NCBI GenBank assembly: GCA_900553265.1
Contig: USDD01000047.1
Coordinates: forward strand, 1 to 20,968
DNA: 20,968 nt
Direction: 5' to 3'
Source: an uncultured Eubacteriales bacterium
GTDB taxonomy: Bacteria; Bacillota; Clostridia; Christensenellales; Aristaeellaceae
Notes under the pieces: generated by a model
Told to the model about the DNA's origin: nothing
What the model saw: only the letters and a program-made list of their open reading frames with translations
The model's database searches: none
Part shown: one piece after another, positions 7,693 to 14,727 of the stretch
How positions within the stretch are numbered: the stretch's first letter is position 1
Layout of the letters: every line of letters begins with the position of its first letter
Translations under genes and position numbers: made by a program

Positions 7693-9674
7693 ATCGCATC
7701 CACCTCCGCCATGATCTGGTTGTTGCTGAAGCCCTTCAAATCCATCGCCGTGGACGGACAGGTCACGGTGCATGCGCCGCAGCCCTGACAGACGGCCTCG
7801 TTGGCCACCGCCACGCGCTTCACGCCGCGGAACTCGGGGCCGCGAACCTCCCTGTCCTCATAGGAGATCGCGCCGTAGGGACAGACGCGCTCGCACTGGG
7901 AGCAGCCGTTGCACAGCAGCTCGTCGGCGTGCGCCACGCAGGGATTGCAGGTCAGGCTGTTTTTGCTCAGCAGTCCGATGACCTTCGCCGCCGCCGCGCC
8001 CGCCTGAGCCACGGTCTCGGGAATGTCCTTCGGGCCCTGGCACACGCCCGAGAGGTAGATGCCCGCCGTGGGGCTTTCCACCGGGCGGAGCTTGGGATGC
8101 GCCTCGGTGAAGAAGTCGTTGGTGTCCATGCTGGCGGTCAGCATGGTTCCGATGGCGCGGGCCGTGGGATCCGGCTCGATGGCCGTGGCCAGCACCACCA
8201 TGTCGGCCTGAATGTGCACCTGCTCGTTGGCCAGCAGATCGCTGCCCTGAACGTGCAGATGATCGCCCTCCACCGAGACCTTGCCCACCATGCCCTTGAT
8301 GTAGTCCACATCGTACTGCTCCACCGCGCGGCGATAGAACTCGTCGAAGTTCTTGCCGGGCGTGCGCGCGTCGATGTAGAAGACGTGCACCTTCACGTCC
8401 GGATACTTCTCGCGCACCAGCATGGCGTGCTTGGCCGTGTACATGCAGCAGATCTTCGAGCAGTAAGGCTTGCCCTTGACCGCGTCCTGAGAGCAGCGGG
8501 AGCCCACGCACTGTATGAACACGATCTCGCGGGGGTGCTTTCCGTCGGAGGGGCGCACCAGCTGTCCCTTCGTCGGGCCGGCGGCGTTCATGATGCGCTC
8601 GAATTCGAGGCTCGTCACCACATCCTTCGACTGGGTGTAGGCGTACTCGTCAAAGGCGCTGGCGTCGATGGGCTTGAAGCCCGTGGCCACGATGATCGCT
8701 CCGTACCTGCGCTCCAGCATTTCGTCCTGCTGATCGAAGCGGATCGCGCCCGCCGAGCAGTTCTTCTCGCACAGACCGCACTTGCCCGTCCTGAAGTGCA
8801 GGCAGTTCTTCGCGTCGATCACCGCCACGTTGGGAATGGCCTGGGCGAAGGGAATGTAGATCGCGCCGCGGGTATTGAGGCCCATGTTGAATTCGTTCAG
8901 ACCCTTGCGCGACGGGCACTTCTCGGTGCACACGCCGCAGCCGGTGCACTTCGTCTCGTCGATGTAGCGCGCCTTTTTGCGAATCTTCGCCGTGAAGTTG
9001 CCCACGTAGCCGGACAGGGAGTCCAGCTCCGCATAGGAGATGATGTTGATCTTCTCGTTCTGCGCCGCGTCCACCATCTTCGGGGTCAGGATGCACGCCG
9101 CGCAGTCGAGGGTCGGGAAGGTCTTGTCCAGCTGAGCCATGCGGCCGCCGATGGTGGGCGCCTTTTCCACGATGTCCACCTCGTAGCCCGCGTCGGCCAC
9201 GTCCAGCGCCGTCTGAATGCCCGCGATACCGCCGCCGATGACCAGCGCGCGCTTGGTCACGGGACTGGTTCCCGCGGTGAGCGGCGCGTTCAGGTTCACC
9301 TTGGCGATGGCCGCCCGGGCGAGGATAACGGCCTTCTCGGTGCCCTCGGGCATGTCCTTGTGAATCCACGAGCACTGCTCGCGGATGTTGGCGATTTCCA
9401 CCATATAGGGGTTGACGCCCGCCAGCGTCGCCGTCTTTCGGAAGGTCGCCTCGTGCATTCTCGGGGAGCAGGAGCAGACCACCACGCCGGTCAGGCCGTG
9501 CTCATGGATGGCCTGACGGATCAGCGCCTGTCCGTTTTCGGAGCACATATACTGATAATCGGTGCTGAACACAACGCCCGGCTCGGTTCGAACCGCCTCG
9601 GCGACGCGCTTTACGTCCACCGTCGCGGCGATGTTGCTTCCGCACCAGCACACAAATACGCCAATTCTCTGCAT
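7683..9674 (-). CDS. hdrA: HdrA-like flavin-based electron-bifurcating subunit
   Basis: The 663-residue protein is a full-length HdrA, whose FAD is the site of electron bifurcation in heterodisulfide reductase complexes. In order it has an N-terminal domain with the HdrA motif VCWCGSNI (cysteines 9, 11) and CSCSPRMHE (67-75); an FAD-binding Rossmann motif GGGIAG at 147-152; ferredoxin cysteines 243/246/249/253 and 291/299/302/306; a central thioredoxin-reductase-like region with CVGSR at 389-393; and a C-terminal ferredoxin domain with 588/591/594/598 and 629/632/635/639. No domain is missing. The start at 9674 follows AGGAGACGATACC; the in-frame extension upstream reads as a shadow of hdrC. 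It overlaps flxD by about 10 bases. The protein is cytoplasmic, with no membrane segment. Confidence 0.93.
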   Translation of the reverse strand: MQRIGVFVCWCGSNIAATVDVKRVAEAVRTEPGVVFSTDYQYMCSENGQALIRQAIHEHGLTGVVVCSCSPRMHEATFRKTATLAGVNPYMVEIANIREQCSWIHKDMPEGTEKAVILARAAIAKVNLNAPLTAGTSPVTKRALVIGGGIAGIQTALDVADAGYEVDIVEKAPTIGGRMAQLDKTFPTLDCAACILTPKMVDAAQNEKINIISYAELDSLSGYVGNFTAKIRKKARYIDETKCTGCGVCTEKCPSRKGLNEFNMGLNTRGAIYIPFAQAIPNVAVIDAKNCLHFRTGKCGLCEKNCSAGAIRFDQQDEMLERRYGAIIVATGFKPIDASAFDEYAYTQSKDVVTSLEFERIMNAAGPTKGQLVRPSDGKHPREIVFIQCVGSRCSQDAVKGKPYCSKICCMYTAKHAMLVREKYPDVKVHVFYIDARTPGKNFDEFYRRAVEQYDVDYIKGMVGKVSVEGDHLHVQGSDLLANEQVHIQADMVVLATAIEPDPTARAIGTMLTASMDTNDFFTEAHPKLRPVESPTAGIYLSGVCQGPKDIPETVAQAGAAAAKVIGLLSKNSLTCNPCVAHADELLCNGCSQCERVCPYGAISYEDREVRGPEFRGVKRVAVANEAVCQGCGACTVTCPSTAMDLKGFSNNQIMAEVDAICR
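7700..7707 (-). promoter_or_regulatory. Ribosome-binding site deciding the flxD start
   Basis: GGAGGTGG on the minus strand lies inside the 3' end of hdrA, 7 bases before the ATG at 7692 and 13 before the ATG at 7686. The spacing favours the first. Confidence 0.55.
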
Positions 9675-9685
9675 GGTATCGTCTC

Positions 9686-10072
9686 CTACTTTCTGTACTT
9701 GCGCATGGCGCTGACCAGCGCCTGCTGGGGCATTTTGTCGTCCAGCAGCGCCGGCAGGTCGTCGGGCCTCATGTGGTCCATGCCCTGCTGACGGATGACC
9801 GCCAGCCGCACGGCCTCGATGAGCTTCGCCGGCTCGACATTGCGCGGGCAGCGCTCCACGCAGGCGAAGCACGACAGGCACTTGTAAATCGACTGAGAGC
9901 GGGCCAGCTTCTCGATCTGCCCCTTGCGCACCATGGCCACAAACTGATGGGGATGGTATTCCATCTCGTCAAAGCTGGGACAGGTGCCGGAGCACTTGCC
10001 GCACTGCATGCACTTGCGGGGATTCACACCGCTGATGCGCAGAATGTCCTCGGTTCGAATGGAATTCGACAT
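9686..10072 (-). CDS. hdrC: HdrC-like 4Fe-4S subunit
   Basis: This 128-residue cytoplasmic protein has two CX2CX2CX3C ferredoxin motifs: 21/24/27/31 (CMQCGKCSGTCP) and 65/68/71/75 (CLSCFACVERCP). It matches HdrC in length and layout. HdrC carries electrons between HdrA and HdrB. The start at 10072 lies 4 bases after the hdrB stop, with a GGAGGG site inside the end of hdrB; an in-frame extension of 24 codons overlapping hdrB is rejected. hdrA follows 11 bases later. This is the minimal soluble HdrC and has no membrane-bound HdrE-type partner. Confidence 0.92.
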   Translation of the reverse strand: MSNSIRTEDILRISGVNPRKCMQCGKCSGTCPSFDEMEYHPHQFVAMVRKGQIEKLARSQSIYKCLSCFACVERCPRNVEPAKLIEAVRLAVIRQQGMDHMRPDDLPALLDDKMPQQALVSAMRKYRK

Positions 10073-10076
10073 GGCT

Positions 10077-10874
10077 TCAGCCCTCCTGTTCCCGAACGCC
10101 CAGCGCCTCGGCCAGCAGCTCGGTGAAATACCGCACCGGCACATGCTCCGCGCCGCCGTTTGCGTCCAGATTGTACATGCACAGCGGGCAGGCGGTGACC
10201 ACCGTCTCCGCGCCCGCGGCCTTTGCCGAGGCGAGAATCGCGCTCGAGCGCTTCTGCGCCGCGGCTTTGTCCTCCAGCGCGATGTAGCCGCCGCAGCACT
10301 CGTTGCGCAGCGAATACCTCACCGGCGCCGCGCCGATGGCCGCGAGGAAATCCTCGATGACGGTGGGATTCTCCGGGTCGTCGAAGGCCATCACGCGGCT
10401 GGGACGCAGCAGCAGGCAGCCGTAATACGCCGCGATCTTCCGGCCCTTCAGCGGATTCACCACCGCCGCCTTGAGCTTATCAAAGCCCACCTCGTCGCGC
10501 AGCATTTCGAGATAGTGCACCACTTTGGTCTCGCCGGCGTAGGGCGTTTCCAGCGCGAGATAGTTGTTCGCGCGGGTGCGGATGTACTCGCTGCTGCGCA
10601 TGTCGTCGTTGACGCGCTTGATGACGTGGTGGCACGCCGAGCACAGGGTCAGCAGCTCCTGGTTCTTCTGCCGGGCCGCGTCCAGCGCGCGCACGGAGGA
10701 CAGCCGCGTTGCAATTTCGTCCTCAGTCTGAGGATACACCGCGCCGCAGCACTGCCAGTTTTCGATCTCTTCGAGCTCCACGCCCAGCGCGCGAGCTGCC
10801 GAACGCGCGCACGCGTCCAGAGTCGCCGCCTTTGTCTTCAGCGTGCAGCCGGGAAAATAGCTGTAGTATTTCAT
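10077..10874 (-). CDS. hdrB: HdrB-like subunit with two CCG domains
   Basis: The 265-residue protein carries two complete cysteine-rich CCG motifs: Cys10, Cys42-Cys43, Cys78, Cys81, and Cys153, Cys193-Cys194, Cys229, Cys232. In methanogen HdrB these bind two non-cubane [4Fe-4S] clusters that cleave the CoM-CoB disulfide; in bacterial FlxABCD-HdrABC the acceptor is thought to be another disulfide, such as that of DsrC. No dsrC or coenzyme M/B gene is seen here, while frdAB is in the same operon, so fumarate reductase is the likely partner. This could be by direct contact, as the fused HdrB-like half of TfrB suggests. Start 10874 is the first ATG of the family-conserved N-terminus (MKYYSYFPGC); its ribosome-binding site is weak (AAAGGA, about 15 bases away). 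It lies 171 bases after fumC. Confidence 0.92.
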   Translation of the reverse strand: MKYYSYFPGCTLKTKAATLDACARSAARALGVELEEIENWQCCGAVYPQTEDEIATRLSSVRALDAARQKNQELLTLCSACHHVIKRVNDDMRSSEYIRTRANNYLALETPYAGETKVVHYLEMLRDEVGFDKLKAAVVNPLKGRKIAAYYGCLLLRPSRVMAFDDPENPTVIEDFLAAIGAAPVRYSLRNECCGGYIALEDKAAAQKRSSAILASAKAAGAETVVTACPLCMYNLDANGGAEHVPVRYFTELLAEALGVREQEG

Positions 10875-11045
10875 TTTCAGACAGACCTGTCCTTTCGATT
10901 TTGAGAAAACGTTCGGAAAAATGCGCGGAACAAGACCGGCAATTCACGCATTGGTTCGTCCGGGGCGTTTTTGCGCAGCACAAAGAAGCGACCCATGGCG
11001 GCGCAGAAAGGCGGACTCAGCCGATGCAGGTATTGCCGAAATTGC
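10875..11045 (-). other. Spacer between fumC and hdrB
   Basis: This 171-base stretch contains neither a convincing terminator nor a recognisable promoter. Several frames cross it, but none has a good start or continues as a plausible protein. Transcription from fumC could continue into hdrB, though a weak separate start for hdrB cannot be excluded. Confidence 0.4.
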
Positions 11046-12416
11046 TCAGACCATCTGCTCGGGGTGGAACACCTCGTCGAACCGCTCCGGCGTCAAAAAG
11101 CCCAGAGCAACGCAGGCCTCCTTCAGAGAGATGTTCTCTTTGAAAGCCTTCTTCGCCGTTTTGGCCGCGTTGTCGTAGCCGATGTAGGGATTCAGCGCCG
11201 TGACGAGCATCAGCGAATGGTGCAGGTTATAGCGCATCTTCTCCCGGTTGGCGGTGATTCCGGAAACGCAATGGTCGTTAAAGGAGCGCAGACCGTCCGT
11301 CAGCAGGCGAACCGACTGCAAAAAATTGTAGATGCAAACGGGCATGAAAACGTTCAGCTCGAAATTGCCCTGAGACGCCGCCATCCCCACGGCCACATCG
11401 TTGGCCATCACCTGCACGGCGACCATGGTCATGGCCTCGCACTGGGTGGGGTTGACTTTTCCGGGCATGATGGACGAGCCGGGCTCGTTTTCGGGAATGT
11501 GAATTTCTCCCAGGCCGCAGCGCGGGCCGGAAGCCAGCCAACGCACGTCGTTGGCGATTTTCATGAGATTCGCCGCCAGCGCCTTCAGCGCGCCGTGGGC
11601 AAAGACCAGATCGTCCTTGCTGGTCAGAGAATGGAATTTATTGGGTGCGGTGACAAAGCTCTTGCCCGTCTCCTCGGAGACGGCCTTGGCAACCTCCGCG
11701 TCGAAGCCCTTGGGACAGTTCAGCCCGGTGCCGACGGCGGTGCCGCCCAGCGCCAGCTCCTTCAGGCCCGGAAGCGCAGCGCGGAGCATCTCCATAGTCT
11801 TTTCGATCATGCTGCGCCAGCCGGAAATCTCCTGAGAGAATTTGATGGGCGTGGCGTCCTGAAGATGAGTGCGGCCGGATTTCACGCAGTCGTCGTTCTC
11901 GGCCTCGAGCCGCTTCAGCGTCTCGATCATGCGCGCCATTTCGGGCATGAGCCGATCCTCGATGCCCAGCACCGCCGCGATGTGCATCGCCGTGGGAAAG
12001 GTATCGTTGGACGACTGGGACATGTTCACGTGGTCGTTCGGGTGCAGAATCTTCTTGCCGACGAGCTCGTTGCCGCGGTTGGCAATGACCTCGTTGGCGT
12101 TCATGTTGGACTGGGTGCCGCTTCCCGTCTGCCAGACGACCAGCGGAAAGTGGTCGTTGAGCCTGCCCGCGATCACTTCGTCGCAGGCGGCGCAGATGGC
12201 AGAAAGCCTCTGTGCGTCCATCCGCTCGGGGCTGAGCCGATGGTTGGCCACAGCGGCGGCCTTCTTGAGAATTCCGAAGGCATGGACGATTTCCTTCGGC
12301 ATCTTCTCTTCTCCGATTTTGAAATTCTGATAGCTTCGCTGCGTCTGCGCGGCCCAGTAGCGATCCGCCGGAACCTGCACTTCGCCCATGGAATCTCTTT
12401 CGATGCGATACTCCAT
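11046..12416 (-). CDS. fumC: Fumarate hydratase, class II
   Basis: The 456-residue enzyme of the fumarase/aspartase superfamily interconverts malate and fumarate without an iron-sulfur cluster. Motifs in order are GTQSNMNANE at 100-109, HPNDHVNMSQSSND at 125-138, GRTHLQDATP at 181-190 with the conserved histidine, and the superfamily signature GSSIMPGKVNP at 313-323. TGSGTQSNMN points to fumarase; aspartases usually read AGTSTNMN. The length is normal. The start at 12416 follows AAGGAG with 7 bases spacing; a start 6 codons upstream is unlikely. It is the first gene of the minus-strand block and would supply fumarate to FrdAB. An oxygen-stable class II enzyme in an apparently strict anaerobe is mildly unusual, because class I fumarases are common there. 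Confidence 0.95.
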   Translation of the reverse strand: MEYRIERDSMGEVQVPADRYWAAQTQRSYQNFKIGEEKMPKEIVHAFGILKKAAAVANHRLSPERMDAQRLSAICAACDEVIAGRLNDHFPLVVWQTGSGTQSNMNANEVIANRGNELVGKKILHPNDHVNMSQSSNDTFPTAMHIAAVLGIEDRLMPEMARMIETLKRLEAENDDCVKSGRTHLQDATPIKFSQEISGWRSMIEKTMEMLRAALPGLKELALGGTAVGTGLNCPKGFDAEVAKAVSEETGKSFVTAPNKFHSLTSKDDLVFAHGALKALAANLMKIANDVRWLASGPRCGLGEIHIPENEPGSSIMPGKVNPTQCEAMTMVAVQVMANDVAVGMAASQGNFELNVFMPVCIYNFLQSVRLLTDGLRSFNDHCVSGITANREKMRYNLHHSLMLVTALNPYIGYDNAAKTAKKAFKENISLKEACVALGFLTPERFDEVFHPEQMV

Positions 12417-12518
12417 TGTTCTACTCCTTCCCAAAAATTCGCATTCTTCTTCCTCGCATCTTCGGAGCTATCTCTAAAATCTCTCAGTCCGAACGGGCAT
12501 TTCTCCTGCCCATCTCCT

Positions 12519-12527
12519 ATTGTATCA
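12519..12527 (-). promoter_or_regulatory. Extended -10 promoter for the fumC operon
   Basis: On the minus strand TGATACAAT combines an extended -10 element (TGN) with a good -10 box (TACAAT). The -35 region is poor (CATACA at 17 bases), as is common when an extended -10 or an activator is used. A start near 12512 would give a leader of about 96 bases before fumC. Confidence 0.5.
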
Positions 12528-12565
12528 ACATTCTAACTGTTTGTATGCACGGTTTTGTTACGCTC

Positions 12566-12583
12566 AGATGAATATTTACATCT
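12566..12583. promoter_or_regulatory. Imperfect 18-base dyad, possible operator
   Basis: AGATGAATATTTACATCT matches its own reverse complement at 14 of 18 positions, with perfect 5-base arms AGATG/CATCT. It is centred about 62 bases upstream of the predicted fumC transcription start, a usual place for an activator of the CRP/FNR kind. The sequence is not a canonical CRP, FNR or Rex box, so the regulator is unknown. Short AT-rich dyads also occur by chance. Confidence 0.25.
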
Positions 12584-12694
12584 TTGCACATTCATTTTTC
12601 GTTTCTTTGCCGGGGTTTTCCGCCTGTTTTCTGAACAATCCGCAGGAATCCCATGTATTTTCGTCGGATTTAAGTTGGTTCTGCGTGAAAGCTC

Positions 12695-12723
12695 TTGCGA
12701 AAACTCCGGCTTTTCGCTATAAT
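12695..12723 (+). promoter_or_regulatory. Sigma-70-type promoter of the plsX operon
   Basis: TTGCGA (12695-12700) and a perfect TATAAT (12718-12723) are separated by exactly 17 bases. Transcription would begin near 12730, leaving a leader of under 30 bases before the plsX ATG at 12757. Confidence 0.8.
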
Positions 12724-12756
12724 ATAGGCAGTATTCCAGAATGGGGGAAAATTATA

Positions 12757-13797
12757 ATGGAGCAATACGTCATCGCGCTGGACGCGATGGGCGGCGACAA
12801 CGCGCCCCTGTGCAACGTCGAGGGCGCTGTTCTGGCGCTTCGGCGCTTCAGCGACGTGCGCATTCTGCTGGCCGGGCCGAGCGCTCAGCTCGAGCCGCTG
12901 CTGGCGAACGCGGGCGACGTGCGCGACCGCATTGAAATCATCGAAGCCGGCGAGGTCATCGGCATGGACGAGTCGCCCATGCTGGCCGTGCGCAGGAAGG
13001 CCGATTCGTCCATGGTCAGGGCCATGCTGGCCGTGCGCGAGGGCCGCGCGGACGCGGTGGTCTCCGCGGGAAGCACCGGCGCGGTGCTGGCCTGCGGCAT
13101 GCTGCGCATCGGCCGCATTCCGGGCGTCGAGCGCCCGGCGCTGGGCCCGGTGCTGCCCGGCGTGAAAAAGCCGTTCATCCTCATCGACAGCGGAGCGAAC
13201 GTGGACTGCCAGCCCAAATATCTGGTTCAGTTCGGCCTGATGGGCAGCGTCTACATGAGCAGCGTGCTGGGCGTGAGCGATCCCGCGGTGGGACTGGTGA
13301 ACATCGGCACGGAATCCGAAAAGGGCAACCGCCTGACCAGGGAGACCTACCAGCTGATGCGCATCCAGACCAGCTATCGCTTCGCGGGCAACTGCGAGGC
13401 CCGGGAGGTTCCCTCCGGCGATTTCGACGTGGTGGTGGCCGACGGCTTTGACGGCAACCTCATCCTGAAGTACACCGAGGGTCTGGCCGGCGCGATGCTG
13501 ACCATGCTGAAGGAAAACCTGATGTCCTCGACGCGGACGAAGCTGGGAGCGCTGCTGTGCAAACCCGCCTTCCGCAGCTTCAAGAAGCGTCTCGACTACA
13601 ACGCTCACGGCGGCGCGCCGCTGCTGGGCGTGGAGGGCGCGGTGGTCAAGGCGCACGGAAGCTCCGGCGCGGAGGCCATCTCCAACGCCGTCCGACAGGC
13701 CCGCACCATGCTGGAGGGCCGCGTGGTGGAGAAGATCCGCGCGGGACTTTCCGGTCTGGAGCAGGAACAGGTGTCCACAACCAATCTTATGAAATAA
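12757..13797 (+). CDS. plsX: Phosphate acyltransferase PlsX
   Basis: The 346-residue enzyme converts acyl-ACP and phosphate to acyl phosphate, the first step of phosphatidic acid synthesis with PlsY. The N-terminal family motif ALDAMGGDNAP is at 7-17, followed by conserved stretches such as STGAVLACG and DSGANVDC, and VVADGFDGNLILK in the C-terminal half. Length is as usual for PlsX. The start at 12757 follows GGGGG at about 9 bases and lies right behind the promoter; the open frame upstream is AT-rich and not protein-like. It is first in the housekeeping operon, and acpP follows 15 bases later. The fabD and fabG genes often found between plsX and acpP in Bacillota are absent. Confidence 0.95.
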   Translation: MEQYVIALDAMGGDNAPLCNVEGAVLALRRFSDVRILLAGPSAQLEPLLANAGDVRDRIEIIEAGEVIGMDESPMLAVRRKADSSMVRAMLAVREGRADAVVSAGSTGAVLACGMLRIGRIPGVERPALGPVLPGVKKPFILIDSGANVDCQPKYLVQFGLMGSVYMSSVLGVSDPAVGLVNIGTESEKGNRLTRETYQLMRIQTSYRFAGNCEAREVPSGDFDVVVADGFDGNLILKYTEGLAGAMLTMLKENLMSSTRTKLGALLCKPAFRSFKKRLDYNAHGGAPLLGVEGAVVKAHGSSGAEAISNAVRQARTMLEGRVVEKIRAGLSGLEQEQVSTTNLMK

Positions 13798-13812
13798 AAG
13801 GAGCGATTCACA

Positions 13813-14052
13813 ATGGAAAGAGCACAGGTCTTTGAAACCGTCAAGAAGTACATCCTCGCCCAGCTGCCCATCAGCGCCGACCGCGTGACCGAGGACGCAA
13901 AGATGATCGACGATCTGGGCGCGGACAGCGCCAACCTGATGATGCTGGTCATGGATCTCGAGGCCGAATACAACACCACCGTCGACGACGACGCCATCAG
14001 CACCGTCCGCACCGTGGGCGATGTGGTGGACACCATCATGAAGAAGGTCTGA
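13813..14052 (+). CDS. acpP: Acyl carrier protein
   Basis: This 79-residue acidic protein has the carrier motif GADSANLMMLVMDLE, with Ser39 as the expected 4'-phosphopantetheine site. The usual DSLD is replaced by DSAN, a modest departure within helix II that many ACP partners recognise. The start follows AAAGGAG at a good distance. It lies between plsX and rnc, and its stop is only two bases before the rnc start. It most likely serves fatty acid synthesis and supplies acyl chains to PlsX. Given DSAN a specialised carrier cannot be excluded, but the location favours the housekeeping ACP. Confidence 0.93.
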   Translation: MERAQVFETVKKYILAQLPISADRVTEDAKMIDDLGADSANLMMLVMDLEAEYNTTVDDDAISTVRTVGDVVDTIMKKV

Positions 14053-14054
14053 TC

Positions 14055-14726
14055 GTGGAAAAGCTGTGCGAACGCATCGGCTACCGCTTTCGGAATTCCA
14101 GCCTGCTGGAGACGGCGCTGACGCATCCCTCCTACGGGGGCGATCATCACGTGCCGCACTACCAGCGGCTGGAGTTTTTGGGCGACGCCGTGCTGGAGCT
14201 GGCCGTGAGCCAGTATCTCTATGCTGAGCTTCCGGAGGTAGACGAGGGCAAGCTGACGCGAATCCGCGCCGCGCTGGTGCGCGAGGAGACGCTCTGCCGC
14301 GCCGCGAGGCGCATCGGACTGGGCGAGTTCATCCGCCTTTCTGTGGGCGAGACCCACTCCGGCGGGCGGAACAAGCCGTCTATTCTGGCGGACGTGATGG
14401 AGGCCGTGTTTGCCGCCGTGTACCTCGACGGAGGCTTCGACCAGGCCGTCGCCGTCGTCCGGCGCGCGCTGGGCGACGATCTGCGCCCCGAGGGGCTGGA
14501 GGATCACCTGGACGCGAAATCGCGCCTGCAGGAGCTGATGCAGCGCGGCGGGGACATGCCGAAATACGAATTCATCTCCATGGAGGGGCCGCCCCACGCT
14601 CCCCTGTTCGCCTACCGCGTGCTCGGCGGCGAGCGGGTGCTGGGCGAGGGCAGCGGAACGAGCAAGCAGAACGCTCAGCAGGCCGCCGCGAGGGATGCAT
14701 TGAAGAGAATGGGAGCGAAATCCTGA
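14055..14726 (+). CDS. rnc: Ribonuclease III
   Basis: The 223-residue endonuclease cleaves double-stranded RNA in rRNA maturation and mRNA decay. The nuclease signature RLEFLGDAVLEL is at 38-49 with catalytic Glu40 and Asp44; the second acidic pair, Asp113 and Glu116, sits in LADVMEAVFAA. A double-stranded RNA-binding domain fills about 153-222 and ends with the typical NAQQAAARDALKRM. The start is GTG at 14055, two bases after acpP, with AAGAAGG upstream inside acpP. The smc start lies one base after its stop. The rnc-smc-ftsY order is conserved in Bacillota. Confidence 0.96.
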   Translation: MEKLCERIGYRFRNSSLLETALTHPSYGGDHHVPHYQRLEFLGDAVLELAVSQYLYAELPEVDEGKLTRIRAALVREETLCRAARRIGLGEFIRLSVGETHSGGRNKPSILADVMEAVFAAVYLDGGFDQAVAVVRRALGDDLRPEGLEDHLDAKSRLQELMQRGGDMPKYEFISMEGPPHAPLFAYRVLGGERVLGEGSGTSKQNAQQAAARDALKRMGAKS

Positions 14727-14727
14727 A

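Larger units (their letters stand above)
12417..12756. other. Divergent intergenic region between fumC and plsX
   Basis: These 340 bases separate the two large operons and are clearly more AT-rich than the genes around them. They hold a minus-strand extended -10 promoter for fumC, a plus-strand promoter for plsX, an 18-base imperfect dyad, and a small hairpin (12495-12511, 5-base-pair stem) near the predicted fumC transcript start. A frame open from 12520 into plsX is not credible before the plsX ATG. I see no small gene or known riboswitch. Confidence 0.7.

Noticed and set aside
4454..10874. Methanogen-type Mvh hydrogenase-Hdr complex
   Set aside because: Only the MvhD-like adapter is present. 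No [NiFe] hydrogenase large or small subunit is encoded, and the Flx NADH module takes that place; the surrounding genes are bacterial.
10723..10983. Minus-strand frame containing CVNCRSC in the fumC-hdrB spacer
   Set aside because: It runs into hdrB in another frame, has no good ribosome-binding site, and the cysteine pattern is short enough to be chance.
11046..12416. Aspartase instead of fumarase
   Set aside because: The residues around 98-109 (GSGTQSNMNANE) follow the class II fumarase pattern, not the AGTSTNMNANE pattern of aspartases.
12555..12560. TTGTTA as a possible Rex operator half-site near the fumC promoter
   Set aside because: The second half of the palindrome (TTAACAA at the right spacing) is missing.
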